From the NCBI RefSeq assembly GCF_006861795.1, contig NZ_VDGH01000004.1, positions 248,001 to 312,000 of the forward strand: a stretch of DNA of 64,000 nucleotides, in the 5' to 3' direction. The notes beneath the pieces were generated by a model. That model did not search any database. It was not told the origin of the DNA and saw only the letters and a list, made by a program, of their open reading frames with translations. Positions within the stretch are counted from its first letter, which is position 1. Every line of letters begins with the position of its first letter. The position numbers were made by a program, and so were the translations under genes. Below are positions 9,661-18,562 of the stretch, one piece after another. The stretch comes from Psychrobacillus lasiicapitis (GTDB lineage Bacteria > Bacillota > Bacilli > Bacillales_A > Planococcaceae).

Positions 9661-10959
9661 ATGGCTTTAGAACAAATCAAAATGCCTCAACTTGGTGAAA
9701 GTGTAACGGAAGGAACAATTGAAAAATGGTTGGTAAAACCAGGCGATCATGTCAATAAATACGACGCTTTAGCGGAAGTAAATACAGACAAAGTAACAGC
9801 TGAAGTACCCTCTTCTTTTACAGGAGTTATTAAAGAGCTTATTGCAAATGAAGGAGATACACTAGCGGTTGGAGAAATCGTTTGTACGATAGAAACTGAA
9901 GGTGGAGCTACCGAAGAAGTAGTGGAATCCGCTCCAGAACAGCCAACTGCTGAAACAGTTAAACCAGCAGAAGTACAAAAGCATACTGCACCGGTTAACC
10001 GTGAAAAAGGAGCAAAAGCTCGCTATTCACCAGCAGTACTAAAATTATCACAAGAACATGGAATTGACCTTTCGTTAGTTAGTGGAACAGGCAACGAAGG
10101 ACGAATTACACGCAAAGATTTACTGAAAATCATTGAGAGTGGAGAAATTCCAGTAGCAGCACAGGCTGAACCAGTAGTTGAGCAAACACAAGCAACACCA
10201 CAAGCTCAAGTGACAGCTCCACCAAAAGCTGCTCCTGTAAATGTTCCTGTATCAGCTGGAGATATTGAAATACCAGTAACAGGTGTTCGTAAAGCAATAG
10301 CAGCGAATATGCTACGCAGTAAACATGAAGCTCCACATGCTTGGACAATGATTGAAGTAGATGTAACGAATATGGTTCAATACCGAGACTCTATTAAAAA
10401 TGACTTCAAACAAAAAGAAGGCTTTAATGTTACGTACTTCGCTTTCTTTGTAAAGGCTGTATCACAAGCTCTGAAAGAATTCCCAATGATGAATTCCATG
10501 TGGGCTGGAGATAAAATTATACAGAAAAAAGATATCAATATTTCCATCGCTGTTGCGACTGAGGATGCACTTTTTGTTCCAGTCATCAAAAATGCGGATG
10601 AGAAAACAATCAAAGGCATCGCTCGTGAGGTCAATGAACTTGCTGCAAAAGTTCGCTCTGGGAAGTTAAAATCAGACGAAATGCAAGGTGGTACATTCAC
10701 TGTAAACAACACAGGATCATTTGGTTCTGTTCAATCTATGGGAATTATCAACTACCCTCAAGCAGCCATTCTTCAAGTAGAATCCATCGTAAAACGTCCA
10801 GTTATTATGGACGGTGGAATGATTGCAGCTCGTGACATGGTAAACCTATGTTTATCACTTGATCACCGAGTACTAGACGGTTTAGTTGCTGGTCGTTTCC
10901 TAGCACGAGTGAAAGAGATCTTGGAGAATATTACAAAAGAGAATACGTCTGTGTATTAA
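9661..10959 (+). CDS. bkdB: BKDH E2, dihydrolipoyl acyltransferase
   Basis: E2 core of the branched-chain 2-oxoacid dehydrogenase, 432 aa. Domain order: lipoyl domain (1-77) with lipoyl lysine in NTDKVTAEV, an Ala/Pro/Gln/Thr-rich linker, peripheral-subunit-binding domain (about 120-157: YSPAVLKLSQEHGID...GRITRKD), a second Ala/Pro linker, then the catalytic acyltransferase domain (about 200-428) ending in the active-site motif SLDHRVLDG. Excellent ribosome-binding site AAGGAGGG. It is the last gene of the operon, followed by a strong terminator. Confidence 0.95.
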   Translation: MALEQIKMPQLGESVTEGTIEKWLVKPGDHVNKYDALAEVNTDKVTAEVPSSFTGVIKELIANEGDTLAVGEIVCTIETEGGATEEVVESAPEQPTAETVKPAEVQKHTAPVNREKGAKARYSPAVLKLSQEHGIDLSLVSGTGNEGRITRKDLLKIIESGEIPVAAQAEPVVEQTQATPQAQVTAPPKAAPVNVPVSAGDIEIPVTGVRKAIAANMLRSKHEAPHAWTMIEVDVTNMVQYRDSIKNDFKQKEGFNVTYFAFFVKAVSQALKEFPMMNSMWAGDKIIQKKDINISIAVATEDALFVPVIKNADEKTIKGIAREVNELAAKVRSGKLKSDEMQGGTFTVNNTGSFGSVQSMGIINYPQAAILQVESIVKRPVIMDGGMIAARDMVNLCLSLDHRVLDGLVAGRFLARVKEILENITKENTSVY

Positions 10960-10968
10960 TAAAAGTGA

Positions 10969-11006
10969 CTCAAAATCGTTTTTGGAACGGTTTTGAGTTT
11001 TTTTTA
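10969..11006 (+). terminator. Terminator after bkdB
   Basis: CTCAAAA ... TTTTGAG hairpin with an inner CGTT/AACG pairing, followed by eight or more T. It closes the bkd operon. Confidence 0.9.
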
Positions 11007-11167
11007 ATTGTAAGATTAAATTAATACCAGGAAATAATTCTGTACATTTATAGGAGATTAGCTGACTCTAATTCCCATGAAAGATTAATAAGAGAAGTAC
11101 AAATTATTATGATAAAATTATATAATAATTGACTGAAAAATTTTAATAGAAAGGCAGATTAGTTAAA

Positions 11168-12481
11168 TTGACTAAAATTCGATTGGGTTTGTTCGGAGCG
11201 GAAGATTCTATTGAAATAATGGAATCAGTTGTTAGGCAATATCCTGAATTCAGCTATATTTCTATCTCATATTGGCATGATGAGGAGATAATAGAGAAAT
11301 TGACCATGTATAAGAAGGATGTAGATATGTGGCTTTTCTCTGGGCAAATTCCATATGGATTTGCAAAGAAGTGGGGGGGCATTGTACAACCAATGTTTTA
11401 TGTACCATCTTCCGGCTCCAGCTTGTTTAAAACGTTGTTGCAAATTGCTTATAATCAGAAAATACCATTCGAACAAATAAGCTTTGACATGTTTCATCCT
11501 GATGAATTAGAGCGAGTGTTTAAAGAATCTAATATAGCTGTAAAACCACCGTATTTAAAATATTACGAAGGGGAAGTTCCTACAGATGAAATAGTAAACT
11601 ATCATTATGAACTTTGGAAAAATGGAAAGACCTTAGCTGCAGTCACTTGTCTAAAAAATGCTCAACATGAACTTCGTAAACTTGGTGTTCCTGCATTTCG
11701 AGTACTTCCTACTCAATCTGCTATCGTTTCAACTTTAGCTCTTATTCTTCAAACACATGAGACGATGCATTTTAAAGATACACAAATTGCGGTGCAAATG
11801 ATTGAATTCGATTCTTTTTCAAGTTTAACGAAAGATACTTTTAGCACAGATGAAATTTATAAAATTGAAATTAAAATGACCGAAAAGCTATTGGAATATA
11901 CAAAAAAAATAAATGGATCCCTTAAAGCTGCGGGACCAGGCCGGTTTGTCATTTTTACCACGCATGGACTTCTGAGAGAAATGACAAGAGATTTCACTAT
12001 TATCCCAGATTTCGAGATTCTACAGTTGAGAGGACAGGATGCAGTGACAAGTGGTATTGGAATTGGAAAAACTGTCTATGAGGCAGAGATTAATGCTGGG
12101 ACAGCCTTATTGCACGCAAAAGAATTTCACAAAGGCGCATCGATGGTTATATTGGACGATAAAACAATTATTGGACCACTTGGTCGACCTGAGCAGATTA
12201 CATATGGATATGCCCCAAAACATCTACAAATATTAAGTGAGCAAACATCACTAAGTATTGCAACTTTAAGTAAATTAGAATCAATTTTAAGAAAGATTGG
12301 CAAGATAGAAATCAATGCCCATGATTTAGCACAACATATGAGTATTATGCCGAGAAGTGCTAGAAGAATTTTGACTGAGCTGGAGTCTAAAGGTTTTGCA
12401 CAAGTGATTGGAGAAGAAAACCCTCACCCTAGGGGTAGACCAAGAAAAATTTATCAAATTATATTAAAACAAGATCTTTAA
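11168..12481 (+). CDS. Winged-helix regulator with GGDEF/cyclohydrolase-like middle domain
   Basis: A 437-residue predicted transcription factor of no well-known family. The N-terminal 150 residues look like an alpha/beta sensor domain (RLGLFGAEDSIEIMES). The middle (about 205-345) ends in VTSGIGIGKTVYEAEINAG, resembling the GGDEF / GTP-cyclohydrolase-III fold, though no GG[DE]EF catalytic motif is present. The end (about 365-437) is a winged helix with a GRPRKIYQI wing typical of PadR/MarR-like DNA binders. TTG start behind GAAAGG. It sits 155 bp before the M20 amidohydrolase gene and has its own terminator, so it plausibly controls that locus. The domain reading is by eye and moderate. Confidence 0.6.
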   Translation: MTKIRLGLFGAEDSIEIMESVVRQYPEFSYISISYWHDEEIIEKLTMYKKDVDMWLFSGQIPYGFAKKWGGIVQPMFYVPSSGSSLFKTLLQIAYNQKIPFEQISFDMFHPDELERVFKESNIAVKPPYLKYYEGEVPTDEIVNYHYELWKNGKTLAAVTCLKNAQHELRKLGVPAFRVLPTQSAIVSTLALILQTHETMHFKDTQIAVQMIEFDSFSSLTKDTFSTDEIYKIEIKMTEKLLEYTKKINGSLKAAGPGRFVIFTTHGLLREMTRDFTIIPDFEILQLRGQDAVTSGIGIGKTVYEAEINAGTALLHAKEFHKGASMVILDDKTIIGPLGRPEQITYGYAPKHLQILSEQTSLSIATLSKLESILRKIGKIEINAHDLAQHMSIMPRSARRILTELESKGFAQVIGEENPHPRGRPRKIYQIILKQDL

Positions 12482-12498
12482 ATGGTCTTGTTTTTTTA
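12471..12498 (+). terminator. Terminator after regulator gene
   Basis: ACAAGATC ... GGTCTTGT hairpin, overlapping the end of the coding region, followed by a run of seven T. Confidence 0.8.
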
Positions 12499-12528
12499 TT
12501 TTATTTATAGATTTTAGAAAATTAACAC

Positions 12529-12623
12529 TTGATTCAAATGTCTCAATTAATATATAATTTTGGTCATAGCCGAAAATGAACCTAAAAAAATTCTATGTTT
12601 TACAGCAAGCTAATACATAGAAT
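12529..12623 (+). promoter_or_regulatory. Promoter and inverted repeat before amidohydrolase
   Basis: A sigma-A-like promoter TTGATT (12529-12534), 18-bp spacer, TATAAT (12553-12558). Downstream lies a perfect 9-bp inverted repeat ATTCTATGT (12590-12598) / ACATAGAAT (12615-12623) with a 16-nt spacer, just ahead of the GAGGAG site. It may be an operator, perhaps for the upstream winged-helix regulator, or a hairpin in the leader. Confidence 0.55.
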
Positions 12624-12636
12624 GTGAGGAGAAAAT

Positions 12637-13815
12637 ATGATGGAAAATACAGCGATTCCTCCTTTAATAGAGGAGATTAAGGATGAAGTGATTGCTTGGA
12701 GAAGGTATCTTCATACCCATCCAGAATTATCGTTTCAAGAAGAAAAGACAGCTCTATTTATTTATGAAACGCTTCAGTCTTTCGATAATTTAGAAGTTTT
12801 ACGTCCCACGAAAACAAGTGTTATGGCACGACTAATAGGGAAGCGACCGGGTAAAGTGATAGCAATTCGTGCGGATATTGATGCATTGCCTATTCAAGAA
12901 GAAACTTCTTTATCATTTTCCTCGCAAAATCCAGGTGTTATGCATGCTTGTGGTCATGATGGACATACGGCAATTTTACTTGGAACAGCGAAAATTCTTT
13001 CTACTTTGCAGGATCAATTGAAAGGCGAGGTCCGTTTTCTATTTCAGCATGCGGAAGAGTTGGCTCCCGGTGGAGCGGAAGAAATGGTGCAGGCAGGAGT
13101 TATGGACGGAGTAGATATGGTCATTGGAGCTCATCTGTGGTCACCACTAGAAACCGGAAAAATTGGAGTTGCAGCTGGTCCTGTAATGGCATCTCCTGAT
13201 ACCTTTACTATTTCCATTACGGGGCAAGGGGGACATGCAGGTCTTCCACATCAAACGGTCGATGCTATTGCTGTAGGAGCACAAGTCGTATCTAATTTAC
13301 AGCATATTGTCTCTCGAAATGTGGATCCGTTAGATACACTAGTCTTATCTATAACTAAATTTGCAGGTGGGACTGCCATGAATATTATTACAGGATCCGT
13401 TGAAATTGCGGGGACTGTTCGCCTCTTTAATATGGAACTTAGACCAGTTGTTGTTGATTTGATGGAACGAGTGGTAAAAGGAATAACGGAAGCTCATGGA
13501 GCTACTTATCTTTTTGAGTATATGGAAGGTCCATTTCCAGTTATTAACGATAATGAGATAACTCGTTTAATAAAAGAAACAGTATGTGAACTTTATGGAG
13601 AAGAAGCGTTAGTTAAGGTGAAACCCAATATGGGAGCGGAGGATTTCTCTGCTTTCCTACGGAAGGCCCCAGGCACCTATTTTTTCATTGGTTCAGGCAA
13701 TAAAGAAAAGGGAACTGACTACCCGCATCACCATCCACGTTTTGATCTGGATGAAGATGCTTTTTCAAAAGGGATGAATATGTTTGTGCATGCAACATTA
13801 AAGCTTTTAGGTTGA
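12637..13815 (+). CDS. M20 family amidohydrolase
   Basis: Zinc-type M20D amidohydrolase/carboxypeptidase, 392 aa, of the group that hydrolyses N-acyl amino acids, hippurate or related amides. Metal-binding and catalytic residues are visible in MHACGHDGHTA, HAEELAPGGAEEM and GAHLW, with a lid/dimerisation domain (about 185-295) and the final ligand region NMGAEDFSAF with HHPRFD near the end. No signal peptide, so it acts inside the cell. Two adjacent ATG codons at 12637 and 12640 could both start it. It lies 46 bp before a YfcC-type carrier, suggesting that the carrier imports its substrate. The exact substrate is unknown. Confidence 0.88.
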   Translation: MMENTAIPPLIEEIKDEVIAWRRYLHTHPELSFQEEKTALFIYETLQSFDNLEVLRPTKTSVMARLIGKRPGKVIAIRADIDALPIQEETSLSFSSQNPGVMHACGHDGHTAILLGTAKILSTLQDQLKGEVRFLFQHAEELAPGGAEEMVQAGVMDGVDMVIGAHLWSPLETGKIGVAAGPVMASPDTFTISITGQGGHAGLPHQTVDAIAVGAQVVSNLQHIVSRNVDPLDTLVLSITKFAGGTAMNIITGSVEIAGTVRLFNMELRPVVVDLMERVVKGITEAHGATYLFEYMEGPFPVINDNEITRLIKETVCELYGEEALVKVKPNMGAEDFSAFLRKAPGTYFFIGSGNKEKGTDYPHHHPRFDLDEDAFSKGMNMFVHATLKLLG

Positions 13816-13861
13816 TGATGGATAAGTGAAATAGTTTAATTTTTAACAGAAGGAGGAGCCT

Positions 13862-15271
13862 ATGAAAGCTGCAACAAAAAATAAGAAACGATTTTCTTTA
13901 AAAATGCCAGATACGTACGTTTTACTTTTTGGCATTTTATTAATTGCCGCAATAGCTACGTATCTAGTTCCAGCAGGACAGTTTGAAAGAGTTGAAAAAG
14001 ATGGACTAACAATGGTCGTCCCTGGCACTTACCACAGTGTGGAGAGCATGGGGGTTGGTGTAATGGATATTCTTTTATCCATGCAAAAAGGTATGGTGGA
14101 ATCCGGTAGTATTATATTCCTTGTGTTATTTATCGGTGGGCTGATGGAGGTCATTGAATCGACTGGGTCTATTAAAGCAGCAGTAATGAAAGCGATAGAT
14201 AAAACAAGAGGAAATGAATTTATTTTAATAGCTGTTATTACGATTCTTTTTGCTTTAGGAGGAGCTGTAGGTGCTGTCGCTAACTCAGTCATCGCTTTTG
14301 TTTCCATTGGGCTTATTATTTCCAAAGCGTTGAGACTCGATCCGATTATTGCAGTTGCGATTACTTTTGGAGCTACCTTTGCAGGGTTTAATGTGGGCTT
14401 CATCAATCCTTACTCAGTTGGTATAGCACATAAAATCGCTGAGTTGCCACTATTTTCTGGGCTACTGTTCCGTGTTATTGTTTTTGTCGTAATTGTATCG
14501 ATTACCATTTGGTATACATGGCGCTATGCTAAAAAAGTGTTAAAGGATCCTAAAAATAGTATACTTTCTCATTCATTCTTAGAGGAATCTGACCTTGATG
14601 AAAGTGAGCTTCATAGTGAATTTACGAACAAACATAAAGGGATTCTCCTTTTTGTAGGCCTTGCTTTTGCTTTTATGGTGTATGGTACGATACAGTTCAA
14701 ATGGACACTTGATCATATGTCTGCGTACTTCTTGGGTGTTGCAATTTTGGTTGGAGTGATTGGAAAGATCCATTACAATCAGTTTATCGTTCATTTTATG
14801 AAGGGTGCTGAAAAATTATTGTATGGAGCACTCATTGTAGGAGCAGCACGTGCCATATTAGTCGTATTGGAGCAGGGACAAGTATTAGATACAATTGTGT
14901 ATGCTTTATCGAATTTATTTACCGGTCTCTCGCCAATAATGGCTACAATGGCGATGTTCGTTGCAAACACAATTATTAGTATTGTCGTACCCTCTGGGAG
15001 CGGACAAGCTGTACTTATTATGCCAATTATGACTCCTTTAGCGGATATGCTAGGAGTAACAAGACAGGTTGCTGTTCAGACGTATTTGTTCGGAGATGGG
15101 TTCACAAATAGTATTATTCCAACGTCAGGAACATTAATGGCAAGTCTTGCGATAGCTGGAATTCCATATACGAAGTGGTTCAAATGGATGTTTCCTCTTT
15201 TCCTTATTTGGATGGTTATCGCTGTCATTACGCTAATTATTGCAGTTTCGATCAATTGGGGACCATTTTAG
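13862..15271 (+). CDS. YfcC-family integral membrane carrier
   Basis: Polytopic membrane protein of 469 aa, with roughly 12 hydrophobic segments, of the YfcC/C4-dicarboxylate-anaerobic-carrier-like superfamily that also holds arginine/ornithine antiporters and AbgT-like carriers. Typical features: the early LVPAGQFER motif after TM1, TTYR-like loop replaced by VVPGTYH, and the conserved SIVVPSGSGQAVLIMPIM segment, then SIIPTSGTLMASLA. AAGGAGGAG site 7 bp before the ATG. Co-transcribed with the M20 enzyme. Inferred role: uptake of a peptide- or acyl-amino-acid-like substrate. Confidence 0.8.
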   Translation: MKAATKNKKRFSLKMPDTYVLLFGILLIAAIATYLVPAGQFERVEKDGLTMVVPGTYHSVESMGVGVMDILLSMQKGMVESGSIIFLVLFIGGLMEVIESTGSIKAAVMKAIDKTRGNEFILIAVITILFALGGAVGAVANSVIAFVSIGLIISKALRLDPIIAVAITFGATFAGFNVGFINPYSVGIAHKIAELPLFSGLLFRVIVFVVIVSITIWYTWRYAKKVLKDPKNSILSHSFLEESDLDESELHSEFTNKHKGILLFVGLAFAFMVYGTIQFKWTLDHMSAYFLGVAILVGVIGKIHYNQFIVHFMKGAEKLLYGALIVGAARAILVVLEQGQVLDTIVYALSNLFTGLSPIMATMAMFVANTIISIVVPSGSGQAVLIMPIMTPLADMLGVTRQVAVQTYLFGDGFTNSIIPTSGTLMASLAIAGIPYTKWFKWMFPLFLIWMVIAVITLIIAVSINWGPF

Positions 15272-15335
15272 TAATTAGTAAATACTTAAAAAGTTGTTTG
15301 AATGAACTAGCATAGATGTTATGATTTGTTAAGGT

Positions 15336-15396
15336 AAAAAAATCCTCTTCTATGAATACTTGTTCAGCAAGTATTCTTCAAGAAGGATTTTTTTAT
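15336..15396 (+). terminator. Terminator after YfcC-type gene
   Basis: Long hairpin: AAATCCTCTTC..GAATACTTG / GCAAGTATTC..AAGAAGGATTT ending in seven T, with A on the opposite side, so it may work in both directions. An apparent 65-codon frame across it is not a gene. Confidence 0.88.
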
Positions 15397-15542
15397 TTTA
15401 ACGAATATCTGTCTCCATTTTCATCATTGAGATTTGAAGGATTTAGACAGCATGGGGAGGTAGATTGGCAGGAATTTAGGAACGATAAGAGATTTTCAAA
15501 TTACATAAAAAGAGGTAGAGTATTTTCAAGGAGGAGAAACTA

Positions 15543-16340
15543 TTGTTAAAAGATTGGAAGCTTCATATTATCGTTCTTTTTTTCGTTCTGATAGGTGAAG
15601 CTATAGGTGTGAAACAGTTCAATTTAGGAGTAGGTACAATTGCTTTGTTTCCAATGTTATATGTTTTATTGATGGGTGGAGTGGTTAGTTTTCCAAAACT
15701 GAAATTAATGAATGAAGTACAGATGAAGCGTGCAGCTGGAATACTAGGAATATCTTTTTTACTTTTTGTAGCAAAGCTTGGATCGATGTTAGGCCCATCA
15801 TTACCTAAAATTTTCGATGCAGGAGTATCATTAGCTGTTCAAGAAGTTGGACATGTTTTAGGAACGATTATTATTGGATTGCCAATAGCATTACTCATTG
15901 GTATGAAACGAGAGGCGATCGGGGCTACCTTCTCAATCGACCGAGAGCCGAATTTAGCCATAATTTCAGAAAAGTACGGGGCAGATTCACCAGAAGGAAG
16001 AGGAGCATTAGGTGTCTACATCTGTGGAACAGTATTTGGGGCAATCTATTTGGCTATTTTAGCAGGATTTTTAGGAAGCTTAGGAATTTTCCATCCCATA
16101 TCATTGGCGATGGGAGCAGGGGTTGGATCAGGTAGTATGATGGCGGCTGCTTCTGGGGCACTGGCTGTTACATTTCCAAATGATGCGGAAGATATCGCTT
16201 TGTTTGCGGCTGCGGCTAACTTGATCTCTACAATTCTAGGAACGTATTTATGTGTATTCTTCTCACTTCCAGTAACGGCGCGTCTTTATGAATGGCTCGA
16301 GCCTAAAATAGGACGTACACGTAAGGAGGGCGCAAAATAA
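15543..16340 (+). CDS. DUF3100 membrane protein
   Basis: Integral membrane protein of 265 aa with about seven to eight hydrophobic segments and Gly/Ala-rich helices (AMGAGVGSGSMMAAASGALA), matching the DUF3100 family. DUF3100 proteins often lie beside amidohydrolase/amino-acid-processing genes, and a transport role is suspected but unproven. TTG start behind AAGGAGGAG. The stop overlaps the next gene's ATG by one base (TAATG), so the two are translationally coupled and likely form a complex. It is the third gene after the M20 enzyme but separated by a strong terminator, so it has its own promoter. Confidence 0.75.
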   Translation: MLKDWKLHIIVLFFVLIGEAIGVKQFNLGVGTIALFPMLYVLLMGGVVSFPKLKLMNEVQMKRAAGILGISFLLFVAKLGSMLGPSLPKIFDAGVSLAVQEVGHVLGTIIIGLPIALLIGMKREAIGATFSIDREPNLAIISEKYGADSPEGRGALGVYICGTVFGAIYLAILAGFLGSLGIFHPISLAMGAGVGSGSMMAAASGALAVTFPNDAEDIALFAAAANLISTILGTYLCVFFSLPVTARLYEWLEPKIGRTRKEGAK

Positions 16341-16777
16341 TGCTAGAAAAAACAAAAGTATTAGTATTAATAGGAATCATCGCCATTCTCGGAAACTGGG
16401 TGGGATATGGTGTATCTCCTGTACAAGCACTGCCTGGTATGCTACTTATCGTATTGTTTACAGTAATCGGTTTAGGTTTAAACAAGCTCATACCTAAAAT
16501 GCCAGCGGTCGTATGGATTTCATTGATAGCATTAATTGCGACTACTCCAATTTTTCCCGGGAATGAATGGATTGTTGCAAAAACGGCAGAGATTAATTTT
16601 ATGGCCTTAGCTACCCCAATTCTAGCATATGCAGGTCTATCTCTTGGGAAAGACTTAGAAAGCTTTAAAAAGCTAGGTTGGCGAATTGTCGTCATTTCTC
16701 TCGTTGTCTACACAGGAACTTTCTTATTCGCCACATTATTTGCGGAGATTGTTTTTAAATTGCAGGGTAGATTTTAA
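16340..16777 (+). CDS. Small membrane protein coupled to DUF3100
   Basis: Hydrophobic 145-residue protein with four to five membrane segments (for example VLVLIGIIAILGNWVGYGV near the start and VVISLVVYTGTFLFATLF near the end). The segment AYAGLSLGKDLESFKKLGWR between the last two helices recalls half-transporter proteins. I do not recognise the family. Tight TAATG coupling to the DUF3100 gene suggests a two-subunit transporter. A strong terminator follows. Confidence 0.7.
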   Translation: MLEKTKVLVLIGIIAILGNWVGYGVSPVQALPGMLLIVLFTVIGLGLNKLIPKMPAVVWISLIALIATTPIFPGNEWIVAKTAEINFMALATPILAYAGLSLGKDLESFKKLGWRIVVISLVVYTGTFLFATLFAEIVFKLQGRF

Positions 16778-16840
16778 ACAGAACTGGATTATTTAGATTT
16801 CTGTATAATTATTAGTAAATATAAGTTATCTATAATCTTC

Positions 16841-16880
16841 AAAAGCTGGCAGAAGTAATTTATCTGCCAGCTTTTGTTTT
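16841..16880 (+). terminator. Terminator after DUF3100 pair
   Basis: AAAAGCTGGCAGA / TCTGCCAGCTTTTG perfect hairpin with loop AGTAATTTA, followed by T-rich sequence. Confidence 0.9.
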
Positions 16881-17001
16881 GTATTTGTAAGAAAAAGAAT
16901 TATTTCTTTTATAAAGTTTTTATAGATTTGTTATGTGGTCAGCCCTAATAACTTTTGAAATTTCGCATTTACTATAAAGTATATGGAAGGAGGTGAATGA
17001 A

Positions 17002-17322
17002 TTGGCACTTTCCCTGATGAATATTCATGTAAATGTTTCTGGTACCTCAACAAGATTCTTTAATGTATTGGCTGCACCATTAGTTGTAACTGATGGAACA
17101 ACCATCCCTGCAACTGAATTTTTAGATGACAGTGGAACGGCAGCAACTGCTTTTCCAGTAATTACGAATGGATACTATAATCTTTATGTAAACGGTGTAC
17201 TACAAGAAGGCGACGCATATACGATTTCTGCTACAGAATTGACCTTTAATGAGGTCGATGGAATTATTACTGCTGGAACACCTCTAGTTGTAGAAGCTGT
17301 AGATTTAGTTACAGTAATTTAA
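17002..17322 (+). CDS. DUF4183 protein (copy 1)
   Basis: Small beta-rich protein of 106 aa in the DUF4183 family, which is common in spore formers and often linked to the exosporium or spore surface; a structural role is inferred. The core YYNLYVNGVLQEGDAYTI is shared with the next gene (YANLYINGVIQEGGLYTV), so the two are paralogues. No signal peptide or Cys. The TTG at 17002 fits the AAGGAGG site at 16988-16993; the GTG at 16993 overlaps that site. Preceded by its own leader and followed by a terminator. Confidence 0.75.
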   Translation: MALSLMNIHVNVSGTSTRFFNVLAAPLVVTDGTTIPATEFLDDSGTAATAFPVITNGYYNLYVNGVLQEGDAYTISATELTFNEVDGIITAGTPLVVEAVDLVTVI

Positions 17323-17380
17323 TGAAAATAAAAGTTCATAAAAGTTACTGAATTATTTTAACTGAGTTTTCTGAAATAAG

Positions 17381-17445
17381 GAATGGGGTAATTCCAAATT
17401 ATCCACAGCATGTATAGGATAAATGAATAACCCCGTTCATTTTCT
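17381..17445 (+). terminator. Probable terminator between DUF4183 genes
   Basis: GAATGGGGT pairs with ACCCCGTTC (one G-U) across a long AT-rich loop, followed by ATTTTCT. The loop is long, so strength is uncertain. Confidence 0.5.
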
Positions 17446-17606
17446 ATTCAAAAATTTAGATTGTACTCTACTGGATTCACATCAATTATATACGATTCTG
17501 AAATACGTAAATTAATGGTTGAGATAGAGAATTCATTTTATGAACCTTTTTGCAAAACAAAAAACTAACTATGTACATATAGTAAAAGGAAGGAGGTGTC
17601 CATACG

Positions 17607-18020
17607 ATGGGAAAACATAAAAAGCCCCAAAAAATAATGCGAGTATATGATTGTCATACGAACAGAAGAAGGTTTGTCTGTAAATCTTTCAATGAAATTA
17701 CAATAATAGCTCCCCCTGTCGTAAACGTTATACCGACTGTTAAAAGGTATTTCTATATTCCAGAAGCTAATTTGAATTTGGCAAGTGGGACTACTATTTT
17801 TTCCAATTTATTTACTGACGACGATGGAAACCAAGTAACTAACTTTATGAGCTTTAACCCAAATGGCTACGCCAATCTATATATCAATGGTGTAATTCAA
17901 GAGGGAGGGCTGTATACGGTAAATACCCAGTCTTTAACTATTGCCCCAGTCAATTCTACAATTAGTGCACAAACCCCTATAATAGTTGAGTTGTTGACGT
18001 TCTCAACCACACTAAGCTAA
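17607..18020 (+). CDS. DUF4183 protein (copy 2)
   Basis: DUF4183-family protein of 137 aa. It has a basic N-terminal extension (MGKHKKPQKIMRVYDCHTNR) that copy 1 lacks, then the same beta domain from about residue 40 with FYIPEANLNLASGT and the GYANLYINGVIQEG core. Strong AAGGAGGTG site before ATG. The separate leader suggests independent expression, plausibly in sporulation, though I could not identify a clear sporulation-sigma promoter. The start is well supported. Confidence 0.75.
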   Translation: MGKHKKPQKIMRVYDCHTNRRRFVCKSFNEITIIAPPVVNVIPTVKRYFYIPEANLNLASGTTIFSNLFTDDDGNQVTNFMSFNPNGYANLYINGVIQEGGLYTVNTQSLTIAPVNSTISAQTPIIVELLTFSTTLS

Positions 18021-18104
18021 GACGTTAACCTTAAGACAGGTTTTTAGATAGAGTATTGTAAACCAATGAAAGAATAAGATGATTGGTTTCTTTTAGTGTA
18101 AACG

Positions 18105-18145
18105 AATAAGTACACTTCCCCATTAAGGAGAAAGTGTACTCTCGA
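18105..18145 (-). terminator. Possible terminator of acidic lipoprotein gene
   Basis: AGTACACTT / AAGTGTACT inverted repeat around an AGGAG-containing loop, just beyond the stop of the minus-strand gene. No clean T run, so weak. Confidence 0.4.
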
Positions 18146-18157
18146 GTAACGAAATTA

Positions 18158-18367
18158 TTAAGGTGTAGAACTTTCAGAAGAATCGGTACCCTCATCCACC
18201 TCTTCCTCATTTTCATCATCAGGAACGCCAATGTCATTTTCACCATCATCTTCTAACATTGGGTCGTTTACTTCCACATCATCTAAGTCATCATCATTAT
18301 CTCCACATGCGCCTAATAAAAGGGCTGTTGATAGCGCAAAAGGCAAAGCAATCATTCTTTTTTTCAT
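18158..18367 (-). CDS. Small acidic lipoprotein
   Basis: 69-residue predicted lipoprotein: MKKRM basic head, hydrophobic core and lipobox LLLGAC with Cys at about residue 21, then an almost wholly Asp/Glu-rich tail (DNDDDLDDVEVND...). The protein would be anchored to the outer face of the membrane as a short acidic tether. The ATG at 18367 follows GGAGGAAATAACT. No named family recognised; such DE-rich lipoproteins recur in Bacillaceae and have no assigned function. Confidence 0.7.
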   Translation of the reverse strand: MKKRMIALPFALSTALLLGACGDNDDDLDDVEVNDPMLEDDGENDIGVPDDENEEEVDEGTDSSESSTP

Positions 18368-18562
18368 AGTTATTTCCTCCGTTTCCATTTATAAAAGTTA
18401 TTCGCCTATTATTTATGTACCTCTTATTTCACAATATAAACACATTTCTATTAATAGAGTCAGAAAGTCACTTTTGTTTACCAACCAACAGTTAAAGAAT
18501 ACAATTTGATAAAGAGAACAATTTCTATCTAACTTTACATATATAGAAGGGAAGATCATCGA

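Noticed and set aside
14029-14406. 125-codon minus-strand frame in the YfcC gene
   Set aside because: Shadow of the strongly supported membrane-protein gene on the plus strand.
15352-15549. 65-codon frame between YfcC and DUF3100 genes
   Set aside because: It lies across a strong terminator hairpin and has no ribosome-binding site.
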